From NCBI GenBank assembly GCA_030426085.1, contig JAUHYW010000029.1:35568-99567 (forward strand): a stretch of DNA of 64,000 bases, given 5' to 3'. Both the position numbers and the translations under genes were made by a program. Within the stretch, counting starts at the first letter, position 1, and the number at the start of each line of letters is the position of its first letter. Below are positions 16,984 to 25,860 of this stretch, piece by piece. Origin of the DNA: a bacterium. GTDB lineage: Bacteria > Myxococcota_A > Bradymonadia > UBA7976 > UBA1532. The notes below the pieces were generated by a model. The model had not been told where the DNA came from, did no database searches, and worked only from the letters and a program-made list of their open reading frames with translations.

Positions 16984-18533
16984 GGCATCCAACCTCGCAG
17001 AGCATCCACCCGCGCCCGCTGGCGCTCGATCATGGCTTCGGCGTCCACCATGGGATCGGGCGCGACGTCGTCCCGGGTCATGATGTCGCGCACCCCGGGG
17101 CGCTCCAGGTACACCGCCAGCTCGGCCGCCGAGCGACGCACCGCCTCGGCGTAGGCGCTCGGGGCGAGGGGGCCGGCCAGCAGCGCCTCGAGGCGGGCCA
17201 GATAGCGCGCCTGCACCGCCGGATCGCGGCTCACCGGCAGATCGAGGCCCGACTCGGCGCAATACATCAGCGGCTCGGGGATGGGATCCCCCACATGGCA
17301 CCGCGTCTGCACGCCGTCGTAGTCCCAGGGCATGATGTCGAACCACGGCTCGGCGCTGCCCGGGGGCCCTGGCCGATCGAAGAGGTACACCTCGTCGATG
17401 TAGTCCCCGTTCTCCAGCACGCTGTTGAGGGCCAGCCAGTCGAGGTAGGCGTCGTAATGCATCCGCCGGTCGAGCTGGTCGAGCAGCGCCTCGCCCCGCA
17501 CGGCCTCGGCGAGCCGATACAGCGCCCGGTACGGTGCCAGCAGCGCCTCCCGGTCGGCGATGTCGTCCTCGTCGGGGGTCTTGATCTCCTCTTCGTCGTC
17601 GCGCAGCCGCCGGATGACGAGGGTGTCCCGGCCGGCGAGGCGCTCGGCGGCTTTGCGGGGGCGCTCCACGGCCAGGTACACCCCCCGGGTGCCGTCCCCG
17701 TAGCGCAGCTCGACGTAGCCCGACCACATCGGCCAGATGCCGGCGGCCCGCATCACCGCGGCCGAGCTGTGCATGCGCAGGTAGGGGGCGTCCTCACACA
17801 TCGACAGCAGGGTGACGTGCTCGAGGGGGTGGCTGTCGGCGATGCGCACCGGGGTGTCGAAGCGCACGGTGAACGAGCGGCGGGCGCAGTAGAAGGTGCC
17901 CTTGCCCCGCAGGTTGAACTCGGCCTGCGGGCCGTCGACCCCGTCGAGGCGGGTGCCGACCACATAGCGGGTGTCCCGCGAGCGCTCGGCGCGCACCCCG
18001 GCGACCTGCTCGGGGGTCATCAGCAGCTCCAGCGTGTGGTGCACGTCGACGATCGGCAGCGCGATCGTCCACCGCTGCCCGCCCATATCGGCGTGCAGCG
18101 CGCCCGACCCGCCGGCCTCGTCGGCGTCGACCGGCGCGGTGAACACGACCGCCGCCTCAGTGGGCCCGGCGGGGTCCAGGTCGAGCGCGGGGGGCCGCAT
18201 GTCGAACCCGGACGCGGTGACCCGCACCGGCCCCGCCGCGTCGGCGGTGAGGCGCACGGTGAAGCCGCCCGGGCGCCCCTCCACCAGCCGGACCGGCCAC
18301 GGCCCGACCCGGATCGGCGCCTCGGGCGGGCCGGCGTCGGACGGTGGGGCGGCGGCGTCGGGGGCCGGCGGGCCGCCGTCGTCCGGCGGCGGATCGGCGT
18401 CGATCAGCGGCGGGGCGACGTCGTGCGGGGCGCCGTCGGGAGCCGGCAGCGGCTCTCCACACCCGAACGCGCTCGCGACGAGCAGCGCCGCGAGCAGACG
18501 GCGGGGGGGACGCGCGGTGCGGAGTGGGCCCAT
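16980..18533 (-). CDS. CotH-family lipoprotein, first gene of the operon
   Basis: 517 residues. The ATG at 18533 is chosen (not the upstream one at 18629) because GAGAGG precedes it and a lipoprotein signal with Ala-Phe-Gly-Cys begins at once. After a Pro/Asp spacer there is a beta-sandwich domain (about 70-170). A CotH-like kinase domain follows, with FNLRGKGTFYC, RSFTVRFD, GVYLAVERP and the catalytic-type FDIMPWDYDG, where Asp residues are expected to bind metal. No lectin domain is present, unlike the next gene. The upstream 191-bp spacer separates it from the divergent aldolase-like gene. Confidence 0.8.
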   Translation of the reverse strand: MGPLRTARPPRRLLAALLVASAFGCGEPLPAPDGAPHDVAPPLIDADPPPDDGGPPAPDAAAPPSDAGPPEAPIRVGPWPVRLVEGRPGGFTVRLTADAAGPVRVTASGFDMRPPALDLDPAGPTEAAVVFTAPVDADEAGGSGALHADMGGQRWTIALPIVDVHHTLELLMTPEQVAGVRAERSRDTRYVVGTRLDGVDGPQAEFNLRGKGTFYCARRSFTVRFDTPVRIADSHPLEHVTLLSMCEDAPYLRMHSSAAVMRAAGIWPMWSGYVELRYGDGTRGVYLAVERPRKAAERLAGRDTLVIRRLRDDEEEIKTPDEDDIADREALLAPYRALYRLAEAVRGEALLDQLDRRMHYDAYLDWLALNSVLENGDYIDEVYLFDRPGPPGSAEPWFDIMPWDYDGVQTRCHVGDPIPEPLMYCAESGLDLPVSRDPAVQARYLARLEALLAGPLAPSAYAEAVRRSAAELAVYLERPGVRDIMTRDDVAPDPMVDAEAMIERQRARVDALRGWMP

Positions 18534-18724
18534 CGACCTCTCGGGGTGTCGGTTCGGGGCGCGATCATACGGAATGGCCCGCGACGACGTCCACGGCCGC
18601 CCGGCGGCGCCCGGCCGCGGCGGCGGCAACCGCCTTGAACCCGGCCGCCCGGCGGGCCACCATGCGGGTGGACGCGCGGCGCGCCCCGGACGACGGCGGG
18701 GGGAGCCGCCGGAGACACAGACAC

Positions 18725-19357
18725 ATGGACTTCGAGACCGCCCTCGAACGCTGCCCGATCGTCGCCATCCTCCGCGATCTCGAGCCGAGCGAAGCCCTGC
18801 CCGTGGGCCAGGCGCTCGTCGGGGCCGGGGTGACGCTGATCGAGGTCCCGCTCGACGCGCCCGATCCGATGCGCAGCATCACGACGCTGGTGGAGTGCTT
18901 CGGCGAGAAAGCCCTGATCGGCGGGGGCCTGGTGACCGCCCCCGATCAGGTCGACGCGCTCGCCGATGCCGGCGCCCGGCTCGTGGTGAGCCCGCACACC
19001 GATCCGGCGCTCATCGCCCGAGCCCGGGCCCGCGAGCTGTTGCCGCTGCCGGGGGTGCTCACCCCCACCGAGGCCTTCCGGGCGCTGCGGGCGGGGGCGG
19101 TGGCGCTCCAGCTCTTCCCGGCCCAGGCCACCCGCCCCCAGGCGCTGGCCGCGATGCGATCGGTGCTGCCCCCGGGCACCGCGGTGCTGCCCGTGGGGGG
19201 CATCACACCCGACAAGATGGGTCATTGGTGGGCGGCCGGCGCCCGGGGCTTCGGGCTGGGCGGCACGCTCTACCGGCCGGGGCGCAGCGCCCGGGACGTC
19301 GCCGAGCGGGCCCGGGCGTGCATCGCCGCCATCAAGGGGCCGCTGCCGGCGCCGTGA
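18725..19357 (+). CDS. KDPGal-aldolase-like protein lacking the Schiff-base lysine
   Basis: 210 residues, clearly of the KDPG/KDPGal aldolase family (DgoA/Eda): CPIVAILRD at the start, LIEVPLDAPDP, ALIGGGLVT, PLPGVLTPTEA, PVGGITPDKM and GFGLGGTLYRPG. In active members a lysine in the strand before Phe-Pro forms the Schiff base (ALKxFP). Here codon 129 is CAG and the motif is ALQLFP, so the lysine is replaced by glutamine. The Thr of the usual GAGTV element is also changed (GGGLV). It may be an inactive paralogue, use another lysine, or bind rather than cleave the sugar acid. No close neighbour supplies an alternative aldolase. Confidence 0.8.
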   Translation: MDFETALERCPIVAILRDLEPSEALPVGQALVGAGVTLIEVPLDAPDPMRSITTLVECFGEKALIGGGLVTAPDQVDALADAGARLVVSPHTDPALIARARARELLPLPGVLTPTEAFRALRAGAVALQLFPAQATRPQALAAMRSVLPPGTAVLPVGGITPDKMGHWWAAGARGFGLGGTLYRPGRSARDVAERARACIAAIKGPLPAP

Positions 19358-19399
19358 CCCGCCCGTGGCATACCCGACGGCATCTCTGGTGGCACTCGG

Positions 19400-19419
19400 C
19401 GATGGCTCCGATGCCATCG
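19400..19419. terminator. Hairpin between convergent genes
   Basis: CGATGGC (19400-19406) pairs with GCCATCG (19413-19419) around a six-base loop, in the 63-bp gap between the convergent aldolase-like and acyl-CoA synthetase genes. It could terminate either strand but has no T tract. Confidence 0.4.
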
Positions 19420-19420
19420 G

Positions 19421-21199
19421 TCACCGTCGGCGCCGAGGCCCCTCGGCGTACATCGCCTGCACCTCGGCCCGATAGCGCTCGATCACCCGCGCCCGACGCA
19501 CCTTGAGCGTCGCCGTCAGCAGGCCGTCGGCCTCGGTGAACGGGGCGTCGATCACCCGGAAGTTGCGGATGTGCTCGTGCCGCTCGAGCTCGTCCTCGAT
19601 GCGGCCGATCGCCGCCCGGATGCGGGCGTGCACCTCCCGCTCGGACAGCTCGGCCCGGCCGCCGAGCGCGTCGAAGTCGGGCACGATCAGGGCGCCGCAC
19701 CACGGGCGACCGTCCCCGACCACGCACGCCTGATCGATCTCCGGCAGCCCGGCCAGCAGCGCCTCGAGCCGCTGGGGCGCGACGTACTTGCCCCCCGACG
19801 ACTTGAAGAGATCCTTCTTGCGATCGGTGATGCACAGCCGCCCCCGGGCGTCGAACCGCCCCACGTCGCCGGTGTGCAGCCAGCCGTCGCGCAGGACCGC
19901 CGCCGTGTCGTCGGGCCGCCGCCAGTAGCCCGGCATGACGTTGGGCCCCCGCACCAGGATCTCGTGATCCTCGGCCAGCCGCACCCGCACGTTGTGCAGC
20001 GGCTGACCCACGCTGCCGAAGCGCACGCTCTCGGGGCGGTTGACGCTGATGACCGGCCCGGCCTCGGTCAGCCCGTAGCCCTCGAGGATGAGCACCCCCG
20101 CCGCCATGAAGAACTCGCCCACCTCGGGGCGCAGCGGGGCCCCGCCGCTGACGAAGAAGCGCACCCGGCCGCCGAGGCGCTCGGTCAGCGGGTCGAAGAG
20201 CTGATCCCGGGCGAGCCGGTAGCCCAGCTTCACCGGCAGCGACAGGTCGTCCCGCCGCTGACGGGCTCGGGCCACCCGCTGGCCGATGGCCAGGCCGGCG
20301 TGCATCAGCAGGCGGCGGGAGGCCGAGGCCCGATTCCGGGCCTGCTCGAAGCGGGCGTAGATGCGCTCGTAGACCCGGGGCACGCCGGTCATGATGGTCG
20401 GCTTGACCTCGGCGATCTCCCGGAACAGGCGCTTGACCGAGGACGCGTAGTAGACGGTGGCCCCGCCGAAGAGCAGCGCCATGTAGTAGCCGGTGGTGCG
20501 CTCGAAGGCGTGGCTCAGTGGCAGGAAGGACAACAGCACGTCGTCGCTGCGCACCGGCAGGGCCCGGGCGCAGCCCTCGCAGTTGGCGATGATGTTGCCG
20601 TGGCTGAGCATGACCCCCTTGGGCTCACCGGTCGTGCCCGAGGTGTAGATCAGGGTCAGCAGATCATCGGGGCCCAAGGCCGCCGCGCGGGTATCGACCG
20701 TGCCCGGGTCGTTGCGCTCGATGCCCAGCCGCTCGAGCCCCAGCAAGCTCACGCAGGTGACGCCGGGGGCCTGCTGCCGGGCGTCGGCCTCGAAGCCGTG
20801 CACCACCAGCCGCAGATCCGACAGCCCGGGACACAGCGACAGCGCGGTCTCGAGCAGCGACGGGCCGCCCACGAACGCCGCCACGCAGCCGGCGTCGGCC
20901 AGGATGTGCCGCACCGTGCCCGGGGTCGAGGTCTCGGGGATCGGCACGCTCACCGCCCCCGCCGTCGCGCACGCCAGATCGAAGAGCACCCACTCCACGC
21001 TGCTCTGGGCGAAGACCGCCACCCGGTCGCCGGGCTCGATGTCCAGGGCGCACAGCCCGGCGGCGGCGTGATCGACCCGCTCGCGCATCTGGGCCCAGGT
21101 CAGCGGGCGCCAGTGGCCGCCGATCTTGCTGTAGGCCATGGGGCGGCTGCGCAGGGCCTCGGCCTGCTCGCGGAAGACCGCGGGGATCGAGCGGTGCAC
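19421..21199 (-). CDS. Long-chain acyl-CoA synthetase (AMP-forming)
   Basis: 592 residues, the usual length of bacterial FadD/ACSL enzymes, which activate fatty acids with ATP to acyl-adenylate and then CoA thioester. The P-loop YTSGTTGEPKGVMLSHGN starts near residue 180; GGAPLRPEV, GYGLTEAGPV, GWLHTGDVGRFDARG and DRKKDLFKSSGGK follow in the canonical order. I choose the GTG at 21199 because GAGGAG lies eight bases upstream; the ATG at 21259 would add about twenty residues and has no such site. No signal peptide or membrane segment is present. It is a single transcription unit here. Confidence 0.88.
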   Translation of the reverse strand: MHRSIPAVFREQAEALRSRPMAYSKIGGHWRPLTWAQMRERVDHAAAGLCALDIEPGDRVAVFAQSSVEWVLFDLACATAGAVSVPIPETSTPGTVRHILADAGCVAAFVGGPSLLETALSLCPGLSDLRLVVHGFEADARQQAPGVTCVSLLGLERLGIERNDPGTVDTRAAALGPDDLLTLIYTSGTTGEPKGVMLSHGNIIANCEGCARALPVRSDDVLLSFLPLSHAFERTTGYYMALLFGGATVYYASSVKRLFREIAEVKPTIMTGVPRVYERIYARFEQARNRASASRRLLMHAGLAIGQRVARARQRRDDLSLPVKLGYRLARDQLFDPLTERLGGRVRFFVSGGAPLRPEVGEFFMAAGVLILEGYGLTEAGPVISVNRPESVRFGSVGQPLHNVRVRLAEDHEILVRGPNVMPGYWRRPDDTAAVLRDGWLHTGDVGRFDARGRLCITDRKKDLFKSSGGKYVAPQRLEALLAGLPEIDQACVVGDGRPWCGALIVPDFDALGGRAELSEREVHARIRAAIGRIEDELERHEHIRNFRVIDAPFTEADGLLTATLKVRRARVIERYRAEVQAMYAEGPRRRR

Positions 21200-21430
21200 C
21201 GGGTCGGCTCCTCGACGGCGGCGGTGTGGGGCGCCATGGAAGCAGCGGCCGGGGCCCATGTCAACGCGGGGGCGCCGATCGAGCCCCCGCCGGCGAGGCG
21301 CTGAGACGAGGGTGAGACGAGGCGAGTCGCCCGGCGCCCGGCGATACGCTCCGAGACACGATGGCCCGCGGGTTGCATTGCAGCGTTGGTGAAACATTCC
21401 GACATGGCCACCAGAGCCAGGAGCCGCCTC

Positions 21431-22120
21431 ATGTCCCACGCCGCGCAGATCACCCGGATCGCCCTCGTCGATGTCTCCGAGCCGCTCGTCGAGGCCTTGC
21501 AGGCGGCCGTGGCCCGCATCGGAGCCCGGGTCGTCGCCGCCGTGGACGGGCCCGACGCCACCCGCTGGGCCGAGGCCGCCCGCCCCGATCTGCTCATCGT
21601 CGGGCCGACCCACGACTTCGAGGCCCAGCGGGCCCGGTGCCGCACGCTGCGGGCCCGCATCACCGCGCCGGTCGTCGTGCTCACCACCGACGGCCCCGGC
21701 GGCTCCCGGGCCTTCGCCGGCGAGCCCTCGGTCAACGCGACGCTGCTGATCACGGTGGGCATCGACGCGATGGTCGGGCAGCTCCCGGTGGTGCTCGGGC
21801 GCTGGGCCGCCTGGCGCAAGCCCCGGGTGATGGGCCCGCTGCGGGTCGACCGGGCCGATCCGGCGGTGGAGCTCTTCGGGGTGGCGGTCAAGGTGACCCG
21901 GTGGACGGCCGACGCGCTGTCGACCTACGCCGACCGCCGCCGCAAGGAGCGCCGCTCGGGCCCGCTGCCCCGGATCTCGCGCATCACCGGCTCCCTGCCC
22001 CGCATCGGCCGACGGACGAGCAGCCCGCACCCCGCGGCGCCGCCCGAACCCGAACCCGAGTGTGCGCCGACCCCGATCCCCACCCCGCCCGCGGCCCGGA
22101 CCCTGGCCCACGCGAGCTGA
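21431..22120 (+). CDS. Degenerate receiver-like (pseudo-receiver) protein
   Basis: 229 residues, with an AGGAG ribosome-binding site seven bases before the ATG. Residues about 8-115 follow the alternating beta/alpha pattern of a CheY-like receiver: a first strand IALVDVSEP with one acidic residue, then RPDLLIVGP where the phospho-acceptor Asp is expected but Gly is found, and VVVLTTDGP at the usual Thr/Ser strand. It is therefore unlikely to be phosphorylated in the normal way. The C-terminal 90 residues are basic and Pro-rich, with no recognised domain. The gene is convergent with tssG, so any link to the T6SS is only positional. Confidence 0.55.
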   Translation: MSHAAQITRIALVDVSEPLVEALQAAVARIGARVVAAVDGPDATRWAEAARPDLLIVGPTHDFEAQRARCRTLRARITAPVVVLTTDGPGGSRAFAGEPSVNATLLITVGIDAMVGQLPVVLGRWAAWRKPRVMGPLRVDRADPAVELFGVAVKVTRWTADALSTYADRRRKERRSGPLPRISRITGSLPRIGRRTSSPHPAAPPEPEPECAPTPIPTPPAARTLAHAS

Positions 22121-22221
22121 GCAGCGGCACGGGGGCTCGGTCCGAGACGCTGGATACGAATCGACTCGGAGTGGTTGAACCGTTCACCCATCGCCCGCGC
22201 CTCCGGGCGGCGTTGAGACAC

Positions 22222-22250
22222 TGAGACACCGTCAAACCGCCGGTGTCTCA
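22222..22250 (-). terminator. Hairpin over the tssG stop codon
   Basis: A perfect 10-bp inverted repeat (22222-22231 with 22241-22250) has a nine-base loop that contains the tssG stop codon at 22232-22234. It lacks a T tract. TGAGACAC is also directly repeated at 22214-22229. It is the most likely end of the tssE-F-G transcript. Confidence 0.45.
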
Positions 22251-23404
22251 TCTCCTCCCGCGGCCGCGTCCACCTCCACTGGGGCCGGGCTCGTGATCAG
22301 CTTGCCCGAGGTCCGGGCCTCGACGAGCTCGCACGCCATGGGCTTCGTCAGCAGCCACGACGTCCAGCCCAGCCGCAGGTCGTTGCCCCGGGCCGAGAGC
22401 GGCGGCCGGTTGGGGTAGATCTCGTCGGCCTTGACCGTGATCCGGGTGCTGAAGTCGAACGCCCCCCGCACATAGAACTTCGTCAGGCGGCTGAAGCTGC
22501 GGAACCGGGCCCCAGAAGGCAGGAAGTCGACGAAGTCCCGCCAGCCGAGCGGCCCGAGGTGCAACTCGAAGCCCGACTGCGGATCCCAGATGCGGCTGCC
22601 GGCGACCGCGCTCACCCCGAGCCGGTTGTGCTGCCGGCCCGTGCTCAGGGCGCTGCGCGCCTCCTGGGCCAGCGTGATCCATCGCCCTTGCAGCTCGTGA
22701 CCCTTCACCGGGAAGTCGTAGTAGTGGCTGAGGAGCTGCTCGAGCCCGTGCATCGACCGGCTGCGGTGCCACAACAGCCCGGCGTAATAGATCAGCTCAC
22801 GGGTGCTGATGGGTCGCGCGGGCGGCGTATTGGGGTCGTCGTCCTCGTCGTAGACGTTGAGGTGCGCCTCGAGCGCGTCCCCCCGCAGCCCGCAGTACGA
22901 GAGCAGGTAGCGCGCGACCGGGTGATCGGTCACCGGCCCGGTCTGAAGGGTCGGCCGGTTGCGCTGCCGCACCCGATACAGCATCGAGATCGCGCGGTGG
23001 TTGAAGATGTCGAAGAAGTCCCGCATGGCGGTGTCGCCGAGGCGGCGCCGGTTGCGGATCAGCTCGGTGTAGAAGAACGGCAGCGGCCCCCGGGCGCCGG
23101 TGAGCGACATGAAGTCGACCTCCATCAACGGGATGTCGCCGTCCCGGGGGTTCAGGTCGATGTCGCGGATGTCGCTCGGGCGGAAGTCGAGGCCGATGTT
23201 GGCCCGAAACCGGACCGCGTCGAAGGCCGGATCGTCGCTGCTGCCCACCGGCTCGGGCTCGGTCTCGTCGAAGTCCTGTCGCTGCCGGCGAACCCAGGCC
23301 TCGATCAGCTTGACCGCCTGGTAGAAGTCGAACTTGTACGGCTCGGCGAAGTAGGCTTCGCCTTCCTTCAGCCGTTTTCGACGGATGGGATCATCGGCGG
23401 CCAT
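22232..23404 (-). CDS. tssG: T6SS baseplate protein TssG
   Basis: 390 residues. TssG is part of the T6SS baseplate wedge with TssE, TssF and TssK in the cytoplasm. The N-terminus EEGEAYFAEPYKFDF-type element (AEPYKFDFYQAVKLIE), the VDFMSLTGARGPLPFFYTE motif and the C-terminal LGLPLWRDF-like segment (LGPLGWRDFVDFLPSG) are family hallmarks. The ATG at 23404 overlaps the end of tssF by 37 bases, as is usual for this gene pair. It is the last gene of the hcp-distal tssE-F-G unit. Confidence 0.93.
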   Translation of the reverse strand: MAADDPIRRKRLKEGEAYFAEPYKFDFYQAVKLIEAWVRRQRQDFDETEPEPVGSSDDPAFDAVRFRANIGLDFRPSDIRDIDLNPRDGDIPLMEVDFMSLTGARGPLPFFYTELIRNRRRLGDTAMRDFFDIFNHRAISMLYRVRQRNRPTLQTGPVTDHPVARYLLSYCGLRGDALEAHLNVYDEDDDPNTPPARPISTRELIYYAGLLWHRSRSMHGLEQLLSHYYDFPVKGHELQGRWITLAQEARSALSTGRQHNRLGVSAVAGSRIWDPQSGFELHLGPLGWRDFVDFLPSGARFRSFSRLTKFYVRGAFDFSTRITVKADEIYPNRPPLSARGNDLRLGWTSWLLTKPMACELVEARTSGKLITSPAPVEVDAAAGGDETPAV

Positions 23405-25185
23405 AGCTTCCAGATGCCATCGCGCTGCCGGGAGACGAGCGCGAGCTGGGTGAATACATTGACCGACGCGTGCAGCCCGAAGTAGTTCTGCAACACATGG
23501 CCGAGCAGGATGGGCGTGATGCCTTGGAAGCGATCTTCGTTGAGGGTCACCGTGATGCGTTGCACCCGCACGAAGCCGCGCCACGACTGGTCGTCGGCCC
23601 GCAGCGCCACGGTCTCTCGAGCGACCTCTTCGATGGCTTGAAGCTGGTTCTCGATGGGATCTTCGGTGGTGAAGGCATACAGCCGGAGCTGCTCCTGCAA
23701 CGCCGCCACCGCCCCGGGGCCTTCGGGCAGCCCGATGTGACTCAGCGCGAGGTGGCTCACCAGCTTCCACAGCGTCTCGCCCTGGGTCGGCGGGCTGAGC
23801 TGCTTGGTGGGCCGGGTCAGCAGCTTGACCTCGGCGTGGGGGCCGTCCTCGACGTGCAGCGTCTCGCCCTCGTCGACCGCCTGGGCCAGATCGCGGTTGG
23901 TGCAGGTGATCCGGGCCCGGATGATGTCGGTCTGGGGCAGCGAGCGGGCGAGCTGGGCGTCGACGAAGGTGACCCACACATCGGTGCCCGGCAGGCTCTC
24001 GGTCCGCGCGATGCGCCGGCGCACGTCGAAGTAGGTCACCCCCTCGTCGGTGCGGTGACCCAGGCCGTACAGCGGCTCGAGCCGGGTGCCGTCGTCCCGG
24101 ATCGACGACTTCATCGACTGGATGGTGTGCACCTCGGTGGTGCGCTCCCAGCGGGCGTCGGGGTTGAGCAGGTACTCGTAGGTGTCGCCCTCGACGTAGA
24201 TCGGCTCGCTGACCTTCTCGAACAGGTTGACGACCGGGGTGCAGCCGAGCCGGAAGGTGTCGGGGCTGACGCTGATCTTGCGCCGGGGCGCCGTGCGGAA
24301 GCAGATGAGGACCTCGAGATCCTGCTCGACCCAATGGGTCGTGAAGCCGCGCACGTCGACGAAGAGGAACTTCTCGGGCAGCGCGAAGTACTCCTGCAAC
24401 AGCGCGTAGCCCCGCAGCCCGTGACGGCTGGTGGGCAGCACCACCTGATCCTCGGCGAAGCCCACCGGCTCGACGGTGCCCCGGTCGGGCGAGTCGTTGC
24501 GCCCGGGCACCTTCTGCGGGTCGAACGAGACCACCCCGTGAAGCTGAGTCGTCAGCAGCTCGTAGAGCGCGCCGGTGACCCGGGGCTCGCCGGAGAGGAA
24601 GAACCGCAGGAAGGCCGGCTTGAGGTTGTGGAACGGCTCGGTGTTGCTGTGCAGCCGGAGCCGAAGCACCGAGCGCACGTCGCTGAAGACCCGCGAGGTG
24701 GGCCCCATGAAGGGGTACTTCGCCGGGTTCTCCCAAGCGACCTCGGCCACCTCGATCGGCCACAGCTCGACCGGGTACGCCGTGCGCCAGCGGCAGGTGC
24801 GCTGCTCGAAGCTGGTGTTGCAGTAGAGCTGGAGATGCCGGGGCATCATCTTGCTGGCGGTCATGCCCACCCCGCCCTTGGCCGGCGCGAGCTGGGCGAT
24901 GGCCATCGACGGCACCGGGTGGAAGAAGTGGGGGTAGAGCATCGCGAGCAGCCCGGCGGTGATGTCGGGCAGCTCGGCTTCGAGGTTGTGCTGCAAGCGG
25001 GCGATGAGGAAGGCCACGCCCTCCAGCAGCCGCTCGACGTGCGGATCGGGGGACGGCCCCTCGGTCAGCTCGAGGCGCTTGGCGATGCGGGGGTACTTCC
25101 GGGCGAAGCGCGATCCCATGCGCCGCAGCCAGACCAGCTCGTCGCGGTAGCGTTCCAGGATCGTCTCTTCGAAGTCACCGGCCAC
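23368..25185 (-). CDS. tssF: T6SS baseplate protein TssF
   Basis: 605 residues, the normal length of TssF, a major baseplate wedge protein that pairs two copies with TssG. The start region (YRDELVWLRRMGSRFARKYP) and the later HVERLLEGVAFLIARLQHNLEAELPDI element are diagnostic. A GTG start at 25185 overlaps the end of tssE by 11 bases, so translation of E, F and G is coupled. No signal peptide or membrane segment is present, as expected for the cytoplasmic baseplate. Confidence 0.95.
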   Translation of the reverse strand: MAGDFEETILERYRDELVWLRRMGSRFARKYPRIAKRLELTEGPSPDPHVERLLEGVAFLIARLQHNLEAELPDITAGLLAMLYPHFFHPVPSMAIAQLAPAKGGVGMTASKMMPRHLQLYCNTSFEQRTCRWRTAYPVELWPIEVAEVAWENPAKYPFMGPTSRVFSDVRSVLRLRLHSNTEPFHNLKPAFLRFFLSGEPRVTGALYELLTTQLHGVVSFDPQKVPGRNDSPDRGTVEPVGFAEDQVVLPTSRHGLRGYALLQEYFALPEKFLFVDVRGFTTHWVEQDLEVLICFRTAPRRKISVSPDTFRLGCTPVVNLFEKVSEPIYVEGDTYEYLLNPDARWERTTEVHTIQSMKSSIRDDGTRLEPLYGLGHRTDEGVTYFDVRRRIARTESLPGTDVWVTFVDAQLARSLPQTDIIRARITCTNRDLAQAVDEGETLHVEDGPHAEVKLLTRPTKQLSPPTQGETLWKLVSHLALSHIGLPEGPGAVAALQEQLRLYAFTTEDPIENQLQAIEEVARETVALRADDQSWRGFVRVQRITVTLNEDRFQGITPILLGHVLQNYFGLHASVNVFTQLALVSRQRDGIWKLWPPMIPSVENG

Positions 25186-25666
25186 TGAGTTCCACCGTCC
25201 CTTCGCTCTGATCGACGACGAGGCCGAAGCTTACCGGCTCGGTGGTGCCCCCGCCAATCAGCATGGCGTCGAAGCGGATGAGCAGGCTGCGGTGCTTGTC
25301 GACGATCTCCTCGACGACGACCTCGTTGATCCGCAGCCGCGGCTCGTAGGCCTCGATCGCGCTGCGGAAGCTGCGGGCGATGATGTCCCGATCCTCGTAG
25401 TTGGCCGGCGAGAGGTGGGTGAAGTCGTCGACCCCGTAGTCGAGCACGGTCCGCGGCCCGGCGACGTCGCCCACGTCGAATCGCTTCGTGGTGCGGGTGT
25501 TGAACAGGTAGCCGAGGTCGCGCACGACCGCGCGGGCGTACTGCGACCGGGTCTGGACCCGGAACGGCGGGCGCTCGGGCCTCGCGCCCGGCTCGTCGTC
25601 GATGAGCCGGTCGAGGACCGAGGCCCGATATTTCTTGGGGCGTTCGTTGTCGAACGGAGCGACCAT
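25175..25666 (-). CDS. tssE: T6SS baseplate protein TssE (gp25-like)
   Basis: 163 residues, gp25/lysozyme-like fold protein of the T6SS baseplate that nucleates sheath assembly. The pattern RASVLDRLIDDEP, then RDLGYLFNTR, NYGLPDF-like (LDYGVDDFTHLS) and the C-terminal beta-hairpin with PVSFGLVVDQSEGTVELS are typical. It begins the E-F-G unit downstream of hcp; the ribosome-binding site is weak. Confidence 0.92.
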   Translation of the reverse strand: MVAPFDNERPKKYRASVLDRLIDDEPGARPERPPFRVQTRSQYARAVVRDLGYLFNTRTTKRFDVGDVAGPRTVLDYGVDDFTHLSPANYEDRDIIARSFRSAIEAYEPRLRINEVVVEEIVDKHRSLLIRFDAMLIGGGTTEPVSFGLVVDQSEGTVELSGR

Positions 25667-25744
25667 GGTGCTGCTCGCCGTCCTCGATTGCAGGGGTCGG
25701 TGAAGGGGTCGACGCGGCCGCTCCCCCTGAGCGGCGCGTCGCCC

Positions 25745-25750
25745 ATCCTA
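25745..25750 (-). promoter_or_regulatory. Candidate extended -10 for tssE
   Basis: On the minus strand TGGTAGGAT gives an extended -10 (TGn plus TAGGAT, at 25745-25750) about 80 bases upstream of the tssE start and downstream of the hcp terminator. No good -35 is seen, so this is weak. Confidence 0.3.
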
Positions 25751-25805
25751 CCATCGCAGCGGCGGCGCCCGATGCTTTTCTCGGCGGCGGCGCCCTTCGA
25801 AAAGA

Positions 25806-25842
25806 CGACGCCCCGCGGCGTCGAGGACGGCGCGGGGCGTCG
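25806..25842 (-). terminator. Strong intrinsic terminator after hcp
   Basis: An 11-bp perfect GC-rich stem (25806-25816 with 25832-25842) starts about 20 bases after the hcp stop and is followed on the minus strand by TCTTTTC. This is the best intrinsic terminator in the window and separates hcp from tssE-F-G. Confidence 0.78.
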
Positions 25843-25860
25843 CGGCAGGCGGAGCGTCGG

